The notes: a model not told the origin generated them from the letters alone. Numbered from the stretch's first letter, positions 9,424 to 19,228 are shown. The stretch: DNA of 64,000 nt from Pseudomonas syringae (GCF_000737245.1 NZ_JPQU01000041.1:1-64000); one strand, 5' to 3'. Program-made: numbers and translations.

Positions 9424-11376
9424 CTAACCCATATTGAAAGTGCGTGGCAGCCACAGGGAAATCGAGGGCACCAGGACCAACAGCACCAGCATCACAGCCA
9501 GCACCAGCAAGTATTTGAGCATCCGCCGAGACACGTCTTCGATTTTGGTCCCGGTCATTGCGCAGGTCGCGAACAGGCCCAGGCCAAACGGTGGTGAAAA
9601 CAATCCCAGCCCCATGGCGATCACCGCTACTGTGCCGAAGTGCAGCGGATGTATCCCGACCTGAACCGCAATCGGCACCAGCAACGGGCCGAAGATAATC
9701 AGCGCCGGGGCACCCTCCAGCACCGCCCCGAAAATCACCATGATGATCACCGATGCAATCAGGAATGCCAGAGGACCAAAGTCGTGGGCCAAGGCCAGCA
9801 TGAAGTCGGAAATGATCGCCGGGATTTGCAGGATGGTCAGGGCGAACGCCACGCTGGAAGCCGCCGCGATGATGAACAGAATGCCCGCTGCCATGGAGGC
9901 CGAACGCACGAATAGCTTGCCGATCGCCCGTGGCGTCAGCTCGCGAAACGTAATGCCACCCACCAGCAATGCGTAGACCACGGCGAATGCCGAAACTTCG
10001 GTGGAAGTCGCGACCCCGGAAGTTACGCCCTTGCCAATCATGCCGACCATGATCAAGGCCACCAAGGCCCCGCCGAGCAGCCGAAACAGTGGAGTGCGTT
10101 TGGGGAAGGCCTCGTCGGGATCCACCTTGCGGCCAAAGATCACCGCCAGCGTCGCCAGGCCCATGGCGAGAAATGCTGCCGGAACAATGCCCGCGAGAAA
10201 CAAGCCACCAATGGAGATATTCGCCACGAAGCCCATGATGATCATGTTGATGCACGGTGGAATGGTCTCGGCCATCACTCCGGATGCAGCGAGTACCGCA
10301 GCCGTTTCGTTGGGGTCCTGGCGGGTGCGCCGAACTGCGGGCACTACGATGCCGCCCACCGCTGCGATGTCAGCCAGCTTGGAGCCGGAAACACCGGAGA
10401 AAAACGCCGTCGCCAGAATCGCGATCAGGTTCATCGAACCCCGGACCCGGCCGAAGATTCTGACCAGCAATTCGATCAGCCGCGAGGACATCCCGTTGAC
10501 TTCCATCACCAGCCCGGCCAGCACAAAGAACGGAATTGCCAGCAGGACAAAGTGATCCATGCCAGCCATGACCTGCTGGGAATAGATCACCAACGGTAAC
10601 GACGGATCGCCCATGAAATACAGCAGCGCGCACATGGCGAGCACAAACGCGATGGGCACACCGACCAGCAACCCGCCGACGAAACCCAGCAGCAGTAAGG
10701 TCCAGGGTTGGAGCGCCCATTCTTCAAACTGGCTGTTCCACGCCCAGATGGCACAACCCAGAGCCACACAACCAACCAGCGTCAGCCAAGTGGTACGAGT
10801 GGCGCCATGAATGGCATTGGCGACGCCCACCACGGTCATCAGCACTGCACCGACGAACACCGGCAACACGTTCAGCCACTGTGGCATCCCCATAGGGGTC
10901 GATACGTTGGTGGAATCCTCCAACAGCAGCCAGGAAGAAACCGCCAGACCGGCAGCCGTGCCTGCCACTGCCCAGCCACCGATCTGCAATGCGACCTGCT
11001 GCCAGGCGGCGGGTAGAAGCGCGCGGAAGAAATCCACGTGCACATGCTGACGCCGGGCAAGCACCGTCGCACCGCCCAGAAACACCAGCATCACCATCAG
11101 CCCACGAGCCACCTCCTCCGCCCAGTCCACCGGCTGATGGACGAAGTAACGCAGGATCACCGATGCGAATACCACCAGCACATCGACTGCCAGCACCACC
11201 GCGCATAAACGCTCAATGAAGGTACACAGCATCGCCAGCCACCGGCCGGTGGCAGCCTGGGTTTCAAAACCCCATTCCCTGGTAGGAATCAATGGACCGA
11301 CCGCTTCCTGCGGATGCTCCTGTAAATGTTGCTCCGCGGCAGCGATTGCGCTCGTGGAAGTGGTCATGGCAGGCAT
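9424..11376 (-). CDS. TRAP transporter, fused DctQ-DctM membrane protein
   Basis: The 650-residue protein joins the small (DctQ) and large (DctM) subunits of a TRAP transporter. Residues 1-210 carry about four helices with the DctQ-type RYFVHQPVDWAEEVAR segment. The remainder is a full DctM with 12 or so helices and motifs such as FSGVSGSKLADIAAVG. Fused QM proteins are known in the family. It pairs with the binding protein encoded just upstream. An in-frame ATG three codons into the ORF (11367) has a better-spaced AAGAG and may be the true start. The stop lies six bases before the lacI start. Confidence 0.92.
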   Translation of the reverse strand: MPAMTTSTSAIAAAEQHLQEHPQEAVGPLIPTREWGFETQAATGRWLAMLCTFIERLCAVVLAVDVLVVFASVILRYFVHQPVDWAEEVARGLMVMLVFLGGATVLARRQHVHVDFFRALLPAAWQQVALQIGGWAVAGTAAGLAVSSWLLLEDSTNVSTPMGMPQWLNVLPVFVGAVLMTVVGVANAIHGATRTTWLTLVGCVALGCAIWAWNSQFEEWALQPWTLLLLGFVGGLLVGVPIAFVLAMCALLYFMGDPSLPLVIYSQQVMAGMDHFVLLAIPFFVLAGLVMEVNGMSSRLIELLVRIFGRVRGSMNLIAILATAFFSGVSGSKLADIAAVGGIVVPAVRRTRQDPNETAAVLAASGVMAETIPPCINMIIMGFVANISIGGLFLAGIVPAAFLAMGLATLAVIFGRKVDPDEAFPKRTPLFRLLGGALVALIMVGMIGKGVTSGVATSTEVSAFAVVYALLVGGITFRELTPRAIGKLFVRSASMAAGILFIIAAASSVAFALTILQIPAIISDFMLALAHDFGPLAFLIASVIIMVIFGAVLEGAPALIIFGPLLVPIAVQVGIHPLHFGTVAVIAMGLGLFSPPFGLGLFATCAMTGTKIEDVSRRMLKYLLVLAVMLVLLVLVPSISLWLPRTFNMG

Positions 11377-11441
11377 CTCTTGTTGTTTTTCGAATGCGGC
11401 TTTCGCAAGGGCAAATCACTAGCGGCCATCACCAGGGATCA

Positions 11442-12467
11442 TCAGCCCCTGGCCGCATCAATGGCGGCGAGTACCGGAGCAGTGACCGGATTGGTCTGGG
11501 TGAACGGCACCCACAGCTTTTCACGCATCAACTGCCGCGTGCTTTCTCGCTCGGCGTCGCTCATGGGGAAGAATGTCATGCCGCCCTTGGTCAACGCGGC
11601 GATGGCTTCTGCACCTTTAACCTTGGCGGCTTCGCGCTGATGGATGCTGGCGTCTCGTGCCGCCGCTATGAACGCCGGCTGCAAATCGGCGGGGATTTTC
11701 GCCAGCCCTCGCTTGCCGATCACCGCAATGCACGGGCTGAACAAGTGGTTAGTTTGCCAACTATTGCGCACCACTTCATCGAGCTTGTTGGCCAACACAC
11801 TCGCGGCATCGTGCTCAAAGCCTTCGACCACGCCGGTTTGCACGGCGGTGTAGACCTCGTTGAACGCAATCGGCGTCGGGATCGCACCCATCAGCTTGAA
11901 GGTTTCGATGAATGCCTGGGTCGGCAGCACCCGCAGCTTGACGTTCTTCAGCGTGGCCAGGTCCTTGATCGGTGGCTTGGTATAAACACTACGAGCACTG
12001 AAGTGCGAGCCCCAGCCAATTACTGAACAGCCGGTGCGCTCCTGCAGCAGCTTGTTGTAAATCTCGCCTACCCCGCTGTCCACCGCCTTGGCGACGTGGG
12101 CATAGCTGTCGAACAGAAAGCCGAGATCCAGCAACGCCAGCTCCGGCAAGGCCGTGGCCCAGATCGAACTGCCGGTAACCATCATGTCGATGGAGCCCAG
12201 GCGCACTTGCTGAACCACATCCGCCTCCTTGCCCAGCTGACCGTTGGCGAAAAAGTCGATACGGACCTTGTCACCCAGGGACTGTTTCAGATTCTCGGCA
12301 AAGCGTTGGTAGAACAGGTAGTGCGCAGAGTTTTCGTCAGAAGTCATGGTGGACGACAACCGCAAAACAGGCGTGGCGGCATGACTGAAGGTTGGCAGAG
12401 ACATGGCAGCAGCGCCGATGGCAGCCGTCTGGACGAAGCGACGTCGGGTCAGATTCATTGTGCTCAC
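11442..12467 (-). CDS. TRAP transporter periplasmic binding protein (DctP type)
   Basis: The 341-residue protein begins with a twin-arginine signal, TRRRFVQ at residues 7-13 followed by a hydrophobic stretch ending SHA, so it is exported folded by Tat. The mature part is a DctP-type solute receptor (for example LRVLPTQAFIETFKLMGA and the FNEVYTAVQTGVVEG segment). The usual ligand is an organic or sugar acid; the ligand-binding Arg cannot be assigned with certainty. It is the first gene of the operon; a LacI-type operator lies 46 bases upstream of its start. Confidence 0.9.
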   Translation of the reverse strand: MSTMNLTRRRFVQTAAIGAAAMSLPTFSHAATPVLRLSSTMTSDENSAHYLFYQRFAENLKQSLGDKVRIDFFANGQLGKEADVVQQVRLGSIDMMVTGSSIWATALPELALLDLGFLFDSYAHVAKAVDSGVGEIYNKLLQERTGCSVIGWGSHFSARSVYTKPPIKDLATLKNVKLRVLPTQAFIETFKLMGAIPTPIAFNEVYTAVQTGVVEGFEHDAASVLANKLDEVVRNSWQTNHLFSPCIAVIGKRGLAKIPADLQPAFIAAARDASIHQREAAKVKGAEAIAALTKGGMTFFPMSDAERESTRQLMREKLWVPFTQTNPVTAPVLAAIDAARG

Positions 12468-12512
12468 TCGATTGTTATTGTTTTAGGTTGAACAGAAGGT
12501 AAAACGGTTTAC

Positions 12513-12524
12513 TAAACCGGTTTA
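12513..12524. promoter_or_regulatory. Candidate LacI-family operator for the TRAP operon
   Basis: TAAACCGGTTTA is a perfect 12-bp palindrome with a central CG, the form bound by many LacI regulators. A related half site, AACGGTTTA, immediately precedes it (12503-12511). It lies 46 bases upstream of the dctP-like start, where repression would block transcription of the operon that includes its lacI gene. A second palindrome, GTGAATTTCAC, lies farther out at 12573-12583. Confidence 0.65.
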
Positions 12525-12587
12525 CGGAGCGTAGACAGGGATTCGGAAATGGCAAATAAATTTTTGCGAAATGTGAATTTCACTTGC

Positions 12588-12740
12588 CTGTGGGAGATTC
12601 TATTTTTACTCGCAAGTGGATGTGACGACGTGGGACCGGCTTTAGCCGGGAATGCGGCATTTCAGAGGTAAATATTGGATGGATGTACTACCTCTTCCCG
12701 GCTAAAGCCGGTCCCACGTCGTCGCGCCAATATTGAGATC
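12588..12740. repeat. REP doublet with extended left arm
   Basis: The left arm begins TGTGGGAGATTCTAT and runs into ACGTGGGACCGGCTTTAGCC (12628-12652). The right arm is the inverted core at 12693-12720. The left tail matches that of the unit at 36923-37089; the right tail here is diverged. About 40 bases separate the two cores. Confidence 0.8.
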
Positions 12741-12956
12741 ACCCTTGTGCGGTGCTTGCCTGCGATGAGGGCAACGCCGATAGCAGGTCCATTGTTTCCA
12801 GCCTTATCGTCGGAATGCCGCCCAGACCAAGCCCCGCTCTCGCAGGGAATGCACCTCCAACAGGGCAATGCGCGACAAAATGCCACAGCAAAAATTCAAC
12901 CAGTTGTCTGACAACTGCTGGACAGCCATAGCTGCGCATATCGTTTTGTTCTAAAA

Positions 12957-13080
12957 TGTTGCAACACCGGCAAGCGGACGCGAATACGAACATCAACGAC
13001 GACATTCGTTATTGAATTCGAACTCCCGGCGACTTGACCCGATTTATAAAAAGAAAAGCCCGTCATAGACGGGCTTTTTT
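12957..13080 (+). ncRNA. Candidate small RNA ending at an orphan terminator
   Basis: A strong plus-strand terminator at 13054-13080 has no plus-strand coding gene upstream of it in the preceding 580 bases. A TAAAAT box at 12952-12957 could be a -10 element, giving a transcript of roughly 110-120 nt with no usable ORF. No good -35 box is visible. I cannot match the sequence to a known family; RgsA/P16-type and other Pseudomonas sRNA models should be tried. The limits are approximate. Confidence 0.35.
13054..13080 (+). terminator. Rho-independent terminator
   Basis: AAAAGCCCGTC (13054-13064) pairs perfectly with GACGGGCTTTT (13068-13078) around a three-base loop and runs into six T residues. 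It lies 80 bases before the next plus-strand gene, so it must end a transcript that starts in the region before it. Confidence 0.85.
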
Positions 13081-13160
13081 CGTTTCCGGCTTACCGCAAT
13101 TTCCAGACGGCCCCCATTGGGGCGGCCGACTGCCAGTTTATCTACCTTGAGGCTTACCCT

Positions 13161-13451
13161 ATGTTGCGTCTTCTAATGTCTTACCTGTTCCACTGGTTCA
13201 AACGCGTTGCATCCAGCGCGGTTTCTCGCAATGGCAGCAATGATCGCTACACCGAGAACTTCTCCTCACGCGAAGACAGCGACAGCGGCCGTTGGACCTT
13301 CGTAACGATTTTCATCGTCTTCACCCTGAGCATCTACTCGCTGGCGGGCCTGGGCTACTACGCCAAGGTTCACGTCTGGGACGGCTTCACCGAAGCAGAA
13401 AAAACCAGCATGGCCCAGGCCATGGTGGTCGCCAGCCAAAACCTGAACTAA
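13161..13451 (+). CDS. Small single-pass membrane protein of unknown function (96 aa)
   Basis: Residues of about 48-68 (FVTIFIVFTLSIYSLAGLGY) form one transmembrane helix. The N-terminal 45 residues are basic and polar, suggesting they stay in the cytoplasm. The C-terminal 28 residues (VHVWDGFTEAEK and onward) would face the periplasm. I do not recognise the family. The start at 13161 follows a GAGG a dozen bases upstream. The gene is convergent with the SDR gene; one base separates the two stop codons. Confidence 0.65.
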   Translation: MLRLLMSYLFHWFKRVASSAVSRNGSNDRYTENFSSREDSDSGRWTFVTIFIVFTLSIYSLAGLGYYAKVHVWDGFTEAEKTSMAQAMVVASQNLN

Positions 13452-13452
13452 C

Positions 13453-14217
13453 TCAGCCACGCCCCACAAAAGGCATCTTGGTGGCCATGACGGTCATGTT
13501 CAGCACGTTGGTGGAGAGCGGCAAGCCTGCCATGTAGCGCACTGCATCGGCGACTTCTTTGACGTCCATCATGGGTTCTACGGCAGTCTGGCCGTTGGCC
13601 TGACGAACGCCAGTGGTCATGCGCGCGGCCAACTCGGTCAGTGCGTTGCCAATGTCGATCTGGCCACAGGCAATGTTGTATTCGCGACCGTCCAGAGCAA
13701 AAGTTTTGGTCAGGCCCAGTACCGCGTGCTTACTCGCGGTGTAGGGTGAGCTGAATGGCCTTGGGGTATGTGCGGAAATCGACCCGTTGTTGATGATCCG
13801 CCCACCTTGGGGCACCTGCCTGCGCATCAGGCCAAACGCAGCCCGGGCACAGAGGAAGACTCCGGTGACGTTGGTGTTGATCACGTTCAGCCACTTCTCG
13901 ACATCGAGCTCGTCAACCGGCACCGCCGGGGCACCGACACCCGCGTTGTTGAACAGCACATCCAGGCGGCCATAGTTTTTCTCGATCTCTGCAAACAATG
14001 CCTCCACGCTCTGCGGGTCGCGCACGTCCGTGGATACCGCTAGCGCCCTGCCCCCCACCTCGCGAATAGTCGCCGCCAATTCATCCAGCGGTTCCTGACG
14101 ACGTCCGGCCAGCACCAGGCTGTAGCCATCCTCAAGCAACCCCAAAGCAACCGCACGACCAATGCCGCTCCCGGCGCCAGTAACAAGTGCGACTTTTGCA
14201 GCGGTGGTATCGGTCAT
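13453..14217 (-). CDS. Short-chain dehydrogenase/reductase
   Basis: This classical SDR of 254 residues has the cofactor loop TGAGSGIG (14-21), the NNAG motif, and the catalytic Ser-Tyr-Lys set in NGSISAH and YTASKHA. The residues after beta-strand 2 (AGRRQEP) suggest a preference for NADP(H). The substrate is not predictable from sequence. It is transcribed alone, divergent from the FKBP gene with 195 bases between the starts. Confidence 0.88.
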   Translation of the reverse strand: MTDTTAAKVALVTGAGSGIGRAVALGLLEDGYSLVLAGRRQEPLDELAATIREVGGRALAVSTDVRDPQSVEALFAEIEKNYGRLDVLFNNAGVGAPAVPVDELDVEKWLNVINTNVTGVFLCARAAFGLMRRQVPQGGRIINNGSISAHTPRPFSSPYTASKHAVLGLTKTFALDGREYNIACGQIDIGNALTELAARMTTGVRQANGQTAVEPMMDVKEVADAVRYMAGLPLSTNVLNMTVMATKMPFVGRG

Positions 14218-14412
14218 CTTGTTGTTTTCCTCTTCTGATCAATCCGGGTTAGTTTCGGCAATGCTTAATCATCTGAATAAAGCATACTCGGCAGTCGCGA
14301 TGTCTCCAGAGAGTGCCAGCCACGGTGGCCAAGATCAAACCCGAGGAAAAACCTTGCACACCCCGCACATTCCTGAGAAAAAGCCGCCTTTGTCTTTTAT
14401 AGAGAAGCGACC

Positions 14413-14754
14413 ATGAGCAACGAACTGTTGATCACAGACATCCGCACCGGCGACGGCAAGGCAGTAATCAAGGGCGCACTGATCACCACTCACTACACCG
14501 GCACACTTGAAGACGGTACGGTCTTCGACTCTTCCCATGAACGCGGCAAGCCGTTCCAGTGTGTCATCGGTAGCGGTCGCGTTATCAAAGGCTGGGATCA
14601 AGGCCTCATGGGCATGCAAGTCGGCGGTATCCGCAAGCTGTACGTCCCTGCTCACCTGGCTTATGGCGAACGATCCATGGGGGCGCATATCAAGCCCAAT
14701 GCTGATCTGCATTTTGAAATCGAGCTGTTGGAGGTGTTGACTCGGGATGATTGA
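14413..14754 (+). CDS. FKBP-type peptidyl-prolyl cis-trans isomerase
   Basis: The 113-residue protein is a single FKBP domain: GALITTHYTGTLEDGTVFDSS, then VIKGWDQGLMGMQVGG and LAYGERSMG. These include the usual Tyr, Asp, Trp and Tyr pocket residues. There is no signal peptide, so it acts in the cytoplasm as a folding helper. AGAGAAG lies seven bases before the start. An imperfect hairpin follows the stop (about 14765-14797) but lacks a T run, so it may not be the terminator. Confidence 0.93.
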   Translation: MSNELLITDIRTGDGKAVIKGALITTHYTGTLEDGTVFDSSHERGKPFQCVIGSGRVIKGWDQGLMGMQVGGIRKLYVPAHLAYGERSMGAHIKPNADLHFEIELLEVLTRDD

Positions 14755-14949
14755 GTGACGGATGCACCCCGCGACACGAGAGTCTCGGGGGATGCCAATG
14801 CTGAGCGAATCTGAACCAATATGAATCAAGAAGGCGGTACGCACAGCGCTAATCGTTAACGCGTCCAGGCACTTTCTAGATAGGTTGCCTCTGCTGGCAT
14901 ACGCGGGCGAACAATTCTCCCAACAGAGCGAGTCGTCATCGGAGTGTTT

Positions 14950-15684
14950 CTAGAAAATGTTTCTACCTTCCTCAAAATCAACATGTGAAGGCGCATATTT
15001 TTTACAGCAGTCCAGAAATTCATCAATCCGGTGCTTCGGAAGAAATACCCTGAAGCACATGTAATTCTGCTCAAAGGGGATGTCGGGGTCATACCTTCGC
15101 TCAAGGATCACAAGATTTCTCTTTCGATCCGTCAATATCAGCTGCACTCTATCCCACTCAAAACTATCGCTATCAACTTCGTTCTCCCAAGCCAGCAGCT
15201 TCAACGCAGCCGGGATGGTGATAGCGCCAATGCCAACTAAAGCGAAAATCATCATCGGCATCATCGCGATTATGGCCAGTACGGTGACTAAAGCAAAAAT
15301 CGCAATACCCTTCAATATCCACCCGGAACATTTTGGAAAGTGCAACCAGTACTTGACCTCGCCCCCCTTTTCGGTGAGGCGGTAAGAATAAAAGGTTTTT
15401 TGTCGGGCGATTCCTATCCACATGATAAAGACCAGCACCATGCCGAATATGGGTACATCCGTGAACAGATATCTGGAATTTTCATTTTCATGAAAAAAAC
15501 ACCCATAGAGAAAACATATTAATGGTATGAAGCCAAGCACCGCCATTCCGGCATCCATAAATATGACCGGGTGTGCATGGGCTTTTATCTCCCATCCCAC
15601 TAACACCGAGCTGGAATTCCCTTGAAGGGTGACATTAGCGCCGCTGGGTGTTTCACAAATATGCGCATTTTCTTTCAGGCTCAT
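14950..15684 (-). CDS. Multi-pass membrane protein, candidate immunity protein of the VasX-like toxin
   Basis: I do not recognise the sequence by motif. It is 244 residues with about four hydrophobic helices: near residues 40-60 (MDAGMAVLGFIPLICFLYG), 75-92, 122-140 and 142-160. A soluble C-terminal part of about 80 residues follows (VDSDSFEWDRVQLILTD onward). It lies 167 bases downstream of the VasX-like gene on the same strand. Membrane-inserting T6SS toxins are known to pair with inner-membrane immunity proteins of this kind; V. cholerae TsiV2 is of similar size. The immunity role is inferred only from position, size and topology. Confidence 0.55.
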   Translation of the reverse strand: MSLKENAHICETPSGANVTLQGNSSSVLVGWEIKAHAHPVIFMDAGMAVLGFIPLICFLYGCFFHENENSRYLFTDVPIFGMVLVFIMWIGIARQKTFYSYRLTEKGGEVKYWLHFPKCSGWILKGIAIFALVTVLAIIAMMPMMIFALVGIGAITIPAALKLLAWENEVDSDSFEWDRVQLILTDRKRNLVILERRYDPDIPFEQNYMCFRVFLPKHRIDEFLDCCKKYAPSHVDFEEGRNIF

Positions 15685-15740
15685 TTACGTTATTACTCTT
15701 ATACAAGACACATCAACAGTAAAAATCAACTACGGAACTC

Positions 15741-15833
15741 TGTCGCAGCAAGTTTGCTCACGAAGGGTCAAAAATAGCCGACAGATGTGGTGACTGACCC
15801 CAATCTATTCGCGAGCAAGCTCGGCTCCTACTT
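15741..15833. repeat. Degenerate REP pair
   Basis: GCAAGTTTGCTCACGAAG on the left and TTCGCGAGCAAGCTCGGC on the right are inverted relatives of the 57061-57152 doublet, with several mismatches. It sits between the VasX-like gene and the downstream membrane protein. Confidence 0.55.
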
Positions 15834-15851
15834 AGTAAGCGTTTTGAATGG

Positions 15852-18800
15852 CTAAAGCGGTACGGGAAGCAACAAAGCGTCTGCGCGAGAGCCTAACGAC
15901 TCAACCGTCAGTGAGTTCTTGTTTGCCCCCACGACTCGACTATCACTGCCGTCAGTTTCACCCTCTGGAACCAGCCCCATCTGGTAGCGGAAGCCTTTGT
16001 CGCCTTCTCGGATGGTCAAGGTTTGTGCCGAGTACCAAACCTGTAATTCAAGGTATTGCGTGCTTTCGGTCAGCGGAACCCAGGTTTGCCAGATAACGTC
16101 TTCGTCCCCAGGAGGTGTGGCTTTTTGTTGAGGCTCGTTAAAACGGTTCTGAGATTTGAGCGGCGAAACTTTTCCCCACTGGGCCACGGCCTCAACCCGA
16201 CCGTAACCACTGAACTCCTCTTTCAGGCTGTCGCCGACTCTCTGCACTGGAAAGCCGGGAAACGGCCTGCCGCTGGCAGTCAAGTTCACATAGGCCATCT
16301 CGCCTCGAATGGCTTCGGGTAAGCGCAGCTGCACCCAAGCGCCATTTTGGGTCTCGCTCGGTAGATAGCCAATGTCCGGAAAATATTGTTGGCTAGCATG
16401 GAATGTTGGCTTTACGAAAAGCCCTGGAGCGAGTTGGATTTCAAGGAAGGTCTGATTCTCCTCATTTTGGTCTCTAAAGCGATCTCCCGGGTATCGAGAC
16501 CAGCGGCACTTGTGCAGCCAATGCCCGACCACATCCCGTTTCATGTAGTTGAGGGCCAATGTCGACAACAAATAGACAATCCCAATCAAGACTGTAAATC
16601 CCAAAAATATGGGGTGCATAACCACAGGAATGAATAATCCGAAGCCAGCTAATGCCGAAAGACCGGCGATGACCTGAGCACTCCCGACGATTAGAAACCC
16701 ACCAACAACGTAGGACTTAACCATCAGAGCTTTTCTATCTAAAGCTATTTCCGATTGGTCGAGATCGTTTTGGATATCCCATATCTCCAAAGACGCAGCC
16801 ACCACCGCAAACCCACCCAACCCAACCAACCTCGCGCCGAATCCTTTTATCAATCTCCCCCAGTCGGATTTACCCGCTCGTATCCACTTAGCTGACGACT
16901 GCTGGGTGATTTTGGTGGGTTTCGAGTCGGTACCAGAAACCGCCAAATCCTTCATCGCCTCCCACCCCGTCTCCACAAACACCGCCATCAAAGCATTCCC
17001 CGTATACGCCGCAGCAGACCCGATTTTGGCCCCGTCTTTCTCGCTCAGGTCTCCATCCCGGCTGGCGATTTCGTAGGTGATCATGGTGTTGAACAGGTTG
17101 ATGGCCGCAATGCCCCAGGTAATTGCGGCAGCGTTGACCCCATGCTCGGCGCTCCAGGCTTTGGCTTGGTGGGTCCATTCCTGGGTAAGTTGGCCGTTGC
17201 GGGCGAAGAAGTTGGAGATCTTGTTTTGCATCGCCTCTGCGTAGCGTTTGCTGTGGTAGTCGAACGGTTTAGGTTCGTTGAGCAGGTGGCGTTTGAGCTC
17301 GTGCTGTATGTCTTGCATGAGTTTGGCGGTGGCGCGGCGGTCGTACTCCTTGGCTTGGTAGAGCCAGCGGTGTTGGGCGGTTTGGTAGAGGTCGCGCCCT
17401 TTCTTCAAGTCAGCTCGCCAGGCGGCGTGGCGCTTGGCGAAGTCTTCGTTGATCTGCAGTTTCTCGGGGTGGCTGAGCAGCACATGGCCCATCACAAGAT
17501 TGCGCAGCATCAGTGCGGCGCTGTCACCCACTGCGCCTTTGGATAAGCGGCTATCGACGGGTAAGAACGCCAGCTGGATGTTTTCCAGTGCAGTTTTGCC
17601 CGCTCCTTTTGCCACATCGGCAATGGCGTTCAAAGTCAATTGTGCCGGTTCAGTCAGCGCTTTCATCCAGGGTTTTTCTGCAAGGGTTTCGTGGTTGAGA
17701 AATCCATTCAGCTCGCCAGCTCGACCGGCCAACGCAGTGAAGTCAGAGACGCCTTGCATCAGGCGATTGGCCTCGTCTGTCAGGGCTTGTTTGATCGAAT
17801 GAGAGAAACCAAACCGGGCCAAGCCAAACAGGGTTTTGCTCTTTTCTTCTTCTTTCTGCAGCCAGCTTGAAAAGCCCAGATCCTGGCTCAGGTTGCACAG
17901 CAGATCGGACGCGACTTCCAGCAGACATAGCAGCGACGTGGTGTTGGTGGTGTCGATGAACAACCTTATCGGTTCGGTGCCGATCCATTCGGCGACAACC
18001 TTGATGTCTTCCTGAGTTTCAGTAACCCGTGTGCGCAAGGTCTTGAGCTGGGCCTGCTGGGTTTCCGAGTGATCGCGGGCGGCGTCCAGATCGACCTCGC
18101 GGCGCCATTTGCTGCGGTCCTGCCAGCTTTTGCGCAGTGCTGGATCAGGCAGTGCGCCATAGTCGGCCTTCAGGTCCTCACCCAGCATGTGCGACGGTCG
18201 CTCAGGCAGCCCGTAGGTCAGACTGTCCTGACCTTGGGTTGCATCATCTTCGACTTGAAGTTGCTCGAAATACGCCTCGACGTCGCGAATGTATTGCCGA
18301 GCTTTCACCTCATCGTCGCGCACCAAAGCAGGCAACAACGCCTTGTCGCCACCCACCCCGCAAAGCGATTCAACGACAGCTGCAATGTTGAGCGCATGTT
18401 CATGCTCGGACTGGAATTCATGGAGAGCAGCCTGATCAGCCGCAAGCTGCATACCCAGGTCTTCGAGCATCGCCAGCGGGTCGTCCAGCGCGATCAGTAG
18501 GGCGCTTGATTTGTCCGGGACAGTACCGGTCCAGAGCACATCGGCAGCCAACGCCACGCTGGGATATTTGCCCTCCTCGTCGGCCTCCGGAGGCTGGGCA
18601 GAATCAGCGAAACGCCCGTCATGATTGATGGGATAGGGATCGACATCTGCCACCACCCGCTTGCTCAAGCGCGTCAATGGCAGGGCATGGTGCACGGACA
18701 TTGTTCGGCTGTATCCAGCTCCCGCATCCAGGACATGCGATTCACGCCGCTGGTGCTCATCAACTGACACATGCGACGGGTCCATTGCCAGGGCGAAAAC

Positions 18801-19228
18801 GCGAGGCGCAGTTTGTGCGTCCGGGGGTACAGCAAATGTGTACGGCTCTCGCCATCAGCTGAGCGAATGTCGAGCGCTGGCGGGGTTTCATCCCAGACAA
18901 CTCGCGTCAGGCTGGCATCCACGGCCAAGTAGCGATACTCGTGCAGCACTTCATCGGCTTCGTCGTAGACATACACAAAGCCATCGCGCAGTTGGCGCAA
19001 GGTGTAGCTTCGGCTTTGTAGCGGTTTGAAATACTCCCACTTGCCTTCAGCGCTCAGCGGCGTGAGTTGCGCGGGGTCGACGTCGTAGCGCGAGCGATCC
19101 AGCGCGTAGCGCATGGGCACGATGGCGATGTTCGGGCCTTTGAACGGGCAGGTTCCGGTGCCGGAAAGTGGACTATCAGGAAATATTGCATCTCGGCGTT
19201 GCTGCATGCTGCCGTTTTTATCAGCCAT
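15852..19228 (-). pseudogene. VasX-like type VI secretion effector, split by a frameshift near 18700
   Basis: The first frame (start 19228, AAGGAC upstream) encodes about 175 residues of a VasX_N-type domain: IAIVPMRYALD, then TLRQLRDGFVYVYDE and LHEYRY. It would end at 18674. The rest, about 948 residues, continues in another frame that can be joined after ELDTAEQ to SVHHALPLTRL. The join needs a one-base shift; no slippery sequence is present. Joined, it gives about 1,124 residues, close to the length of V. cholerae VasX. The C-terminal third has three or four hydrophobic segments (such as VVGGFLIVGSAQVIAGLSA) fitting a pore-forming toxin, then a soluble beta-rich end. An internal ATG at 18701 could start the second part alone. 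No vgrG, hcp or chaperone gene is near. Confidence 0.75.

Noticed and set aside
12662..13005. Short minus-strand ORFs between the TRAP operon and the orphan terminator
   Set aside because: They are composed largely of REP sequence and have no start context.
18674..18676. Selenocysteine read-through of the TGA in the toxin frame, considered because selD is nearby
   Set aside because: The family sequence continues in another frame, not beyond the TGA in the same frame, so read-through would not restore the protein.
18674..18785. Programmed -1 frameshifting in the VasX-like gene
   Set aside because: No X XXY YYZ heptamer lies in the overlap (the local sequence is GAACAATGTCC) and no clear downstream pseudoknot was seen; a mutation or error is simpler.
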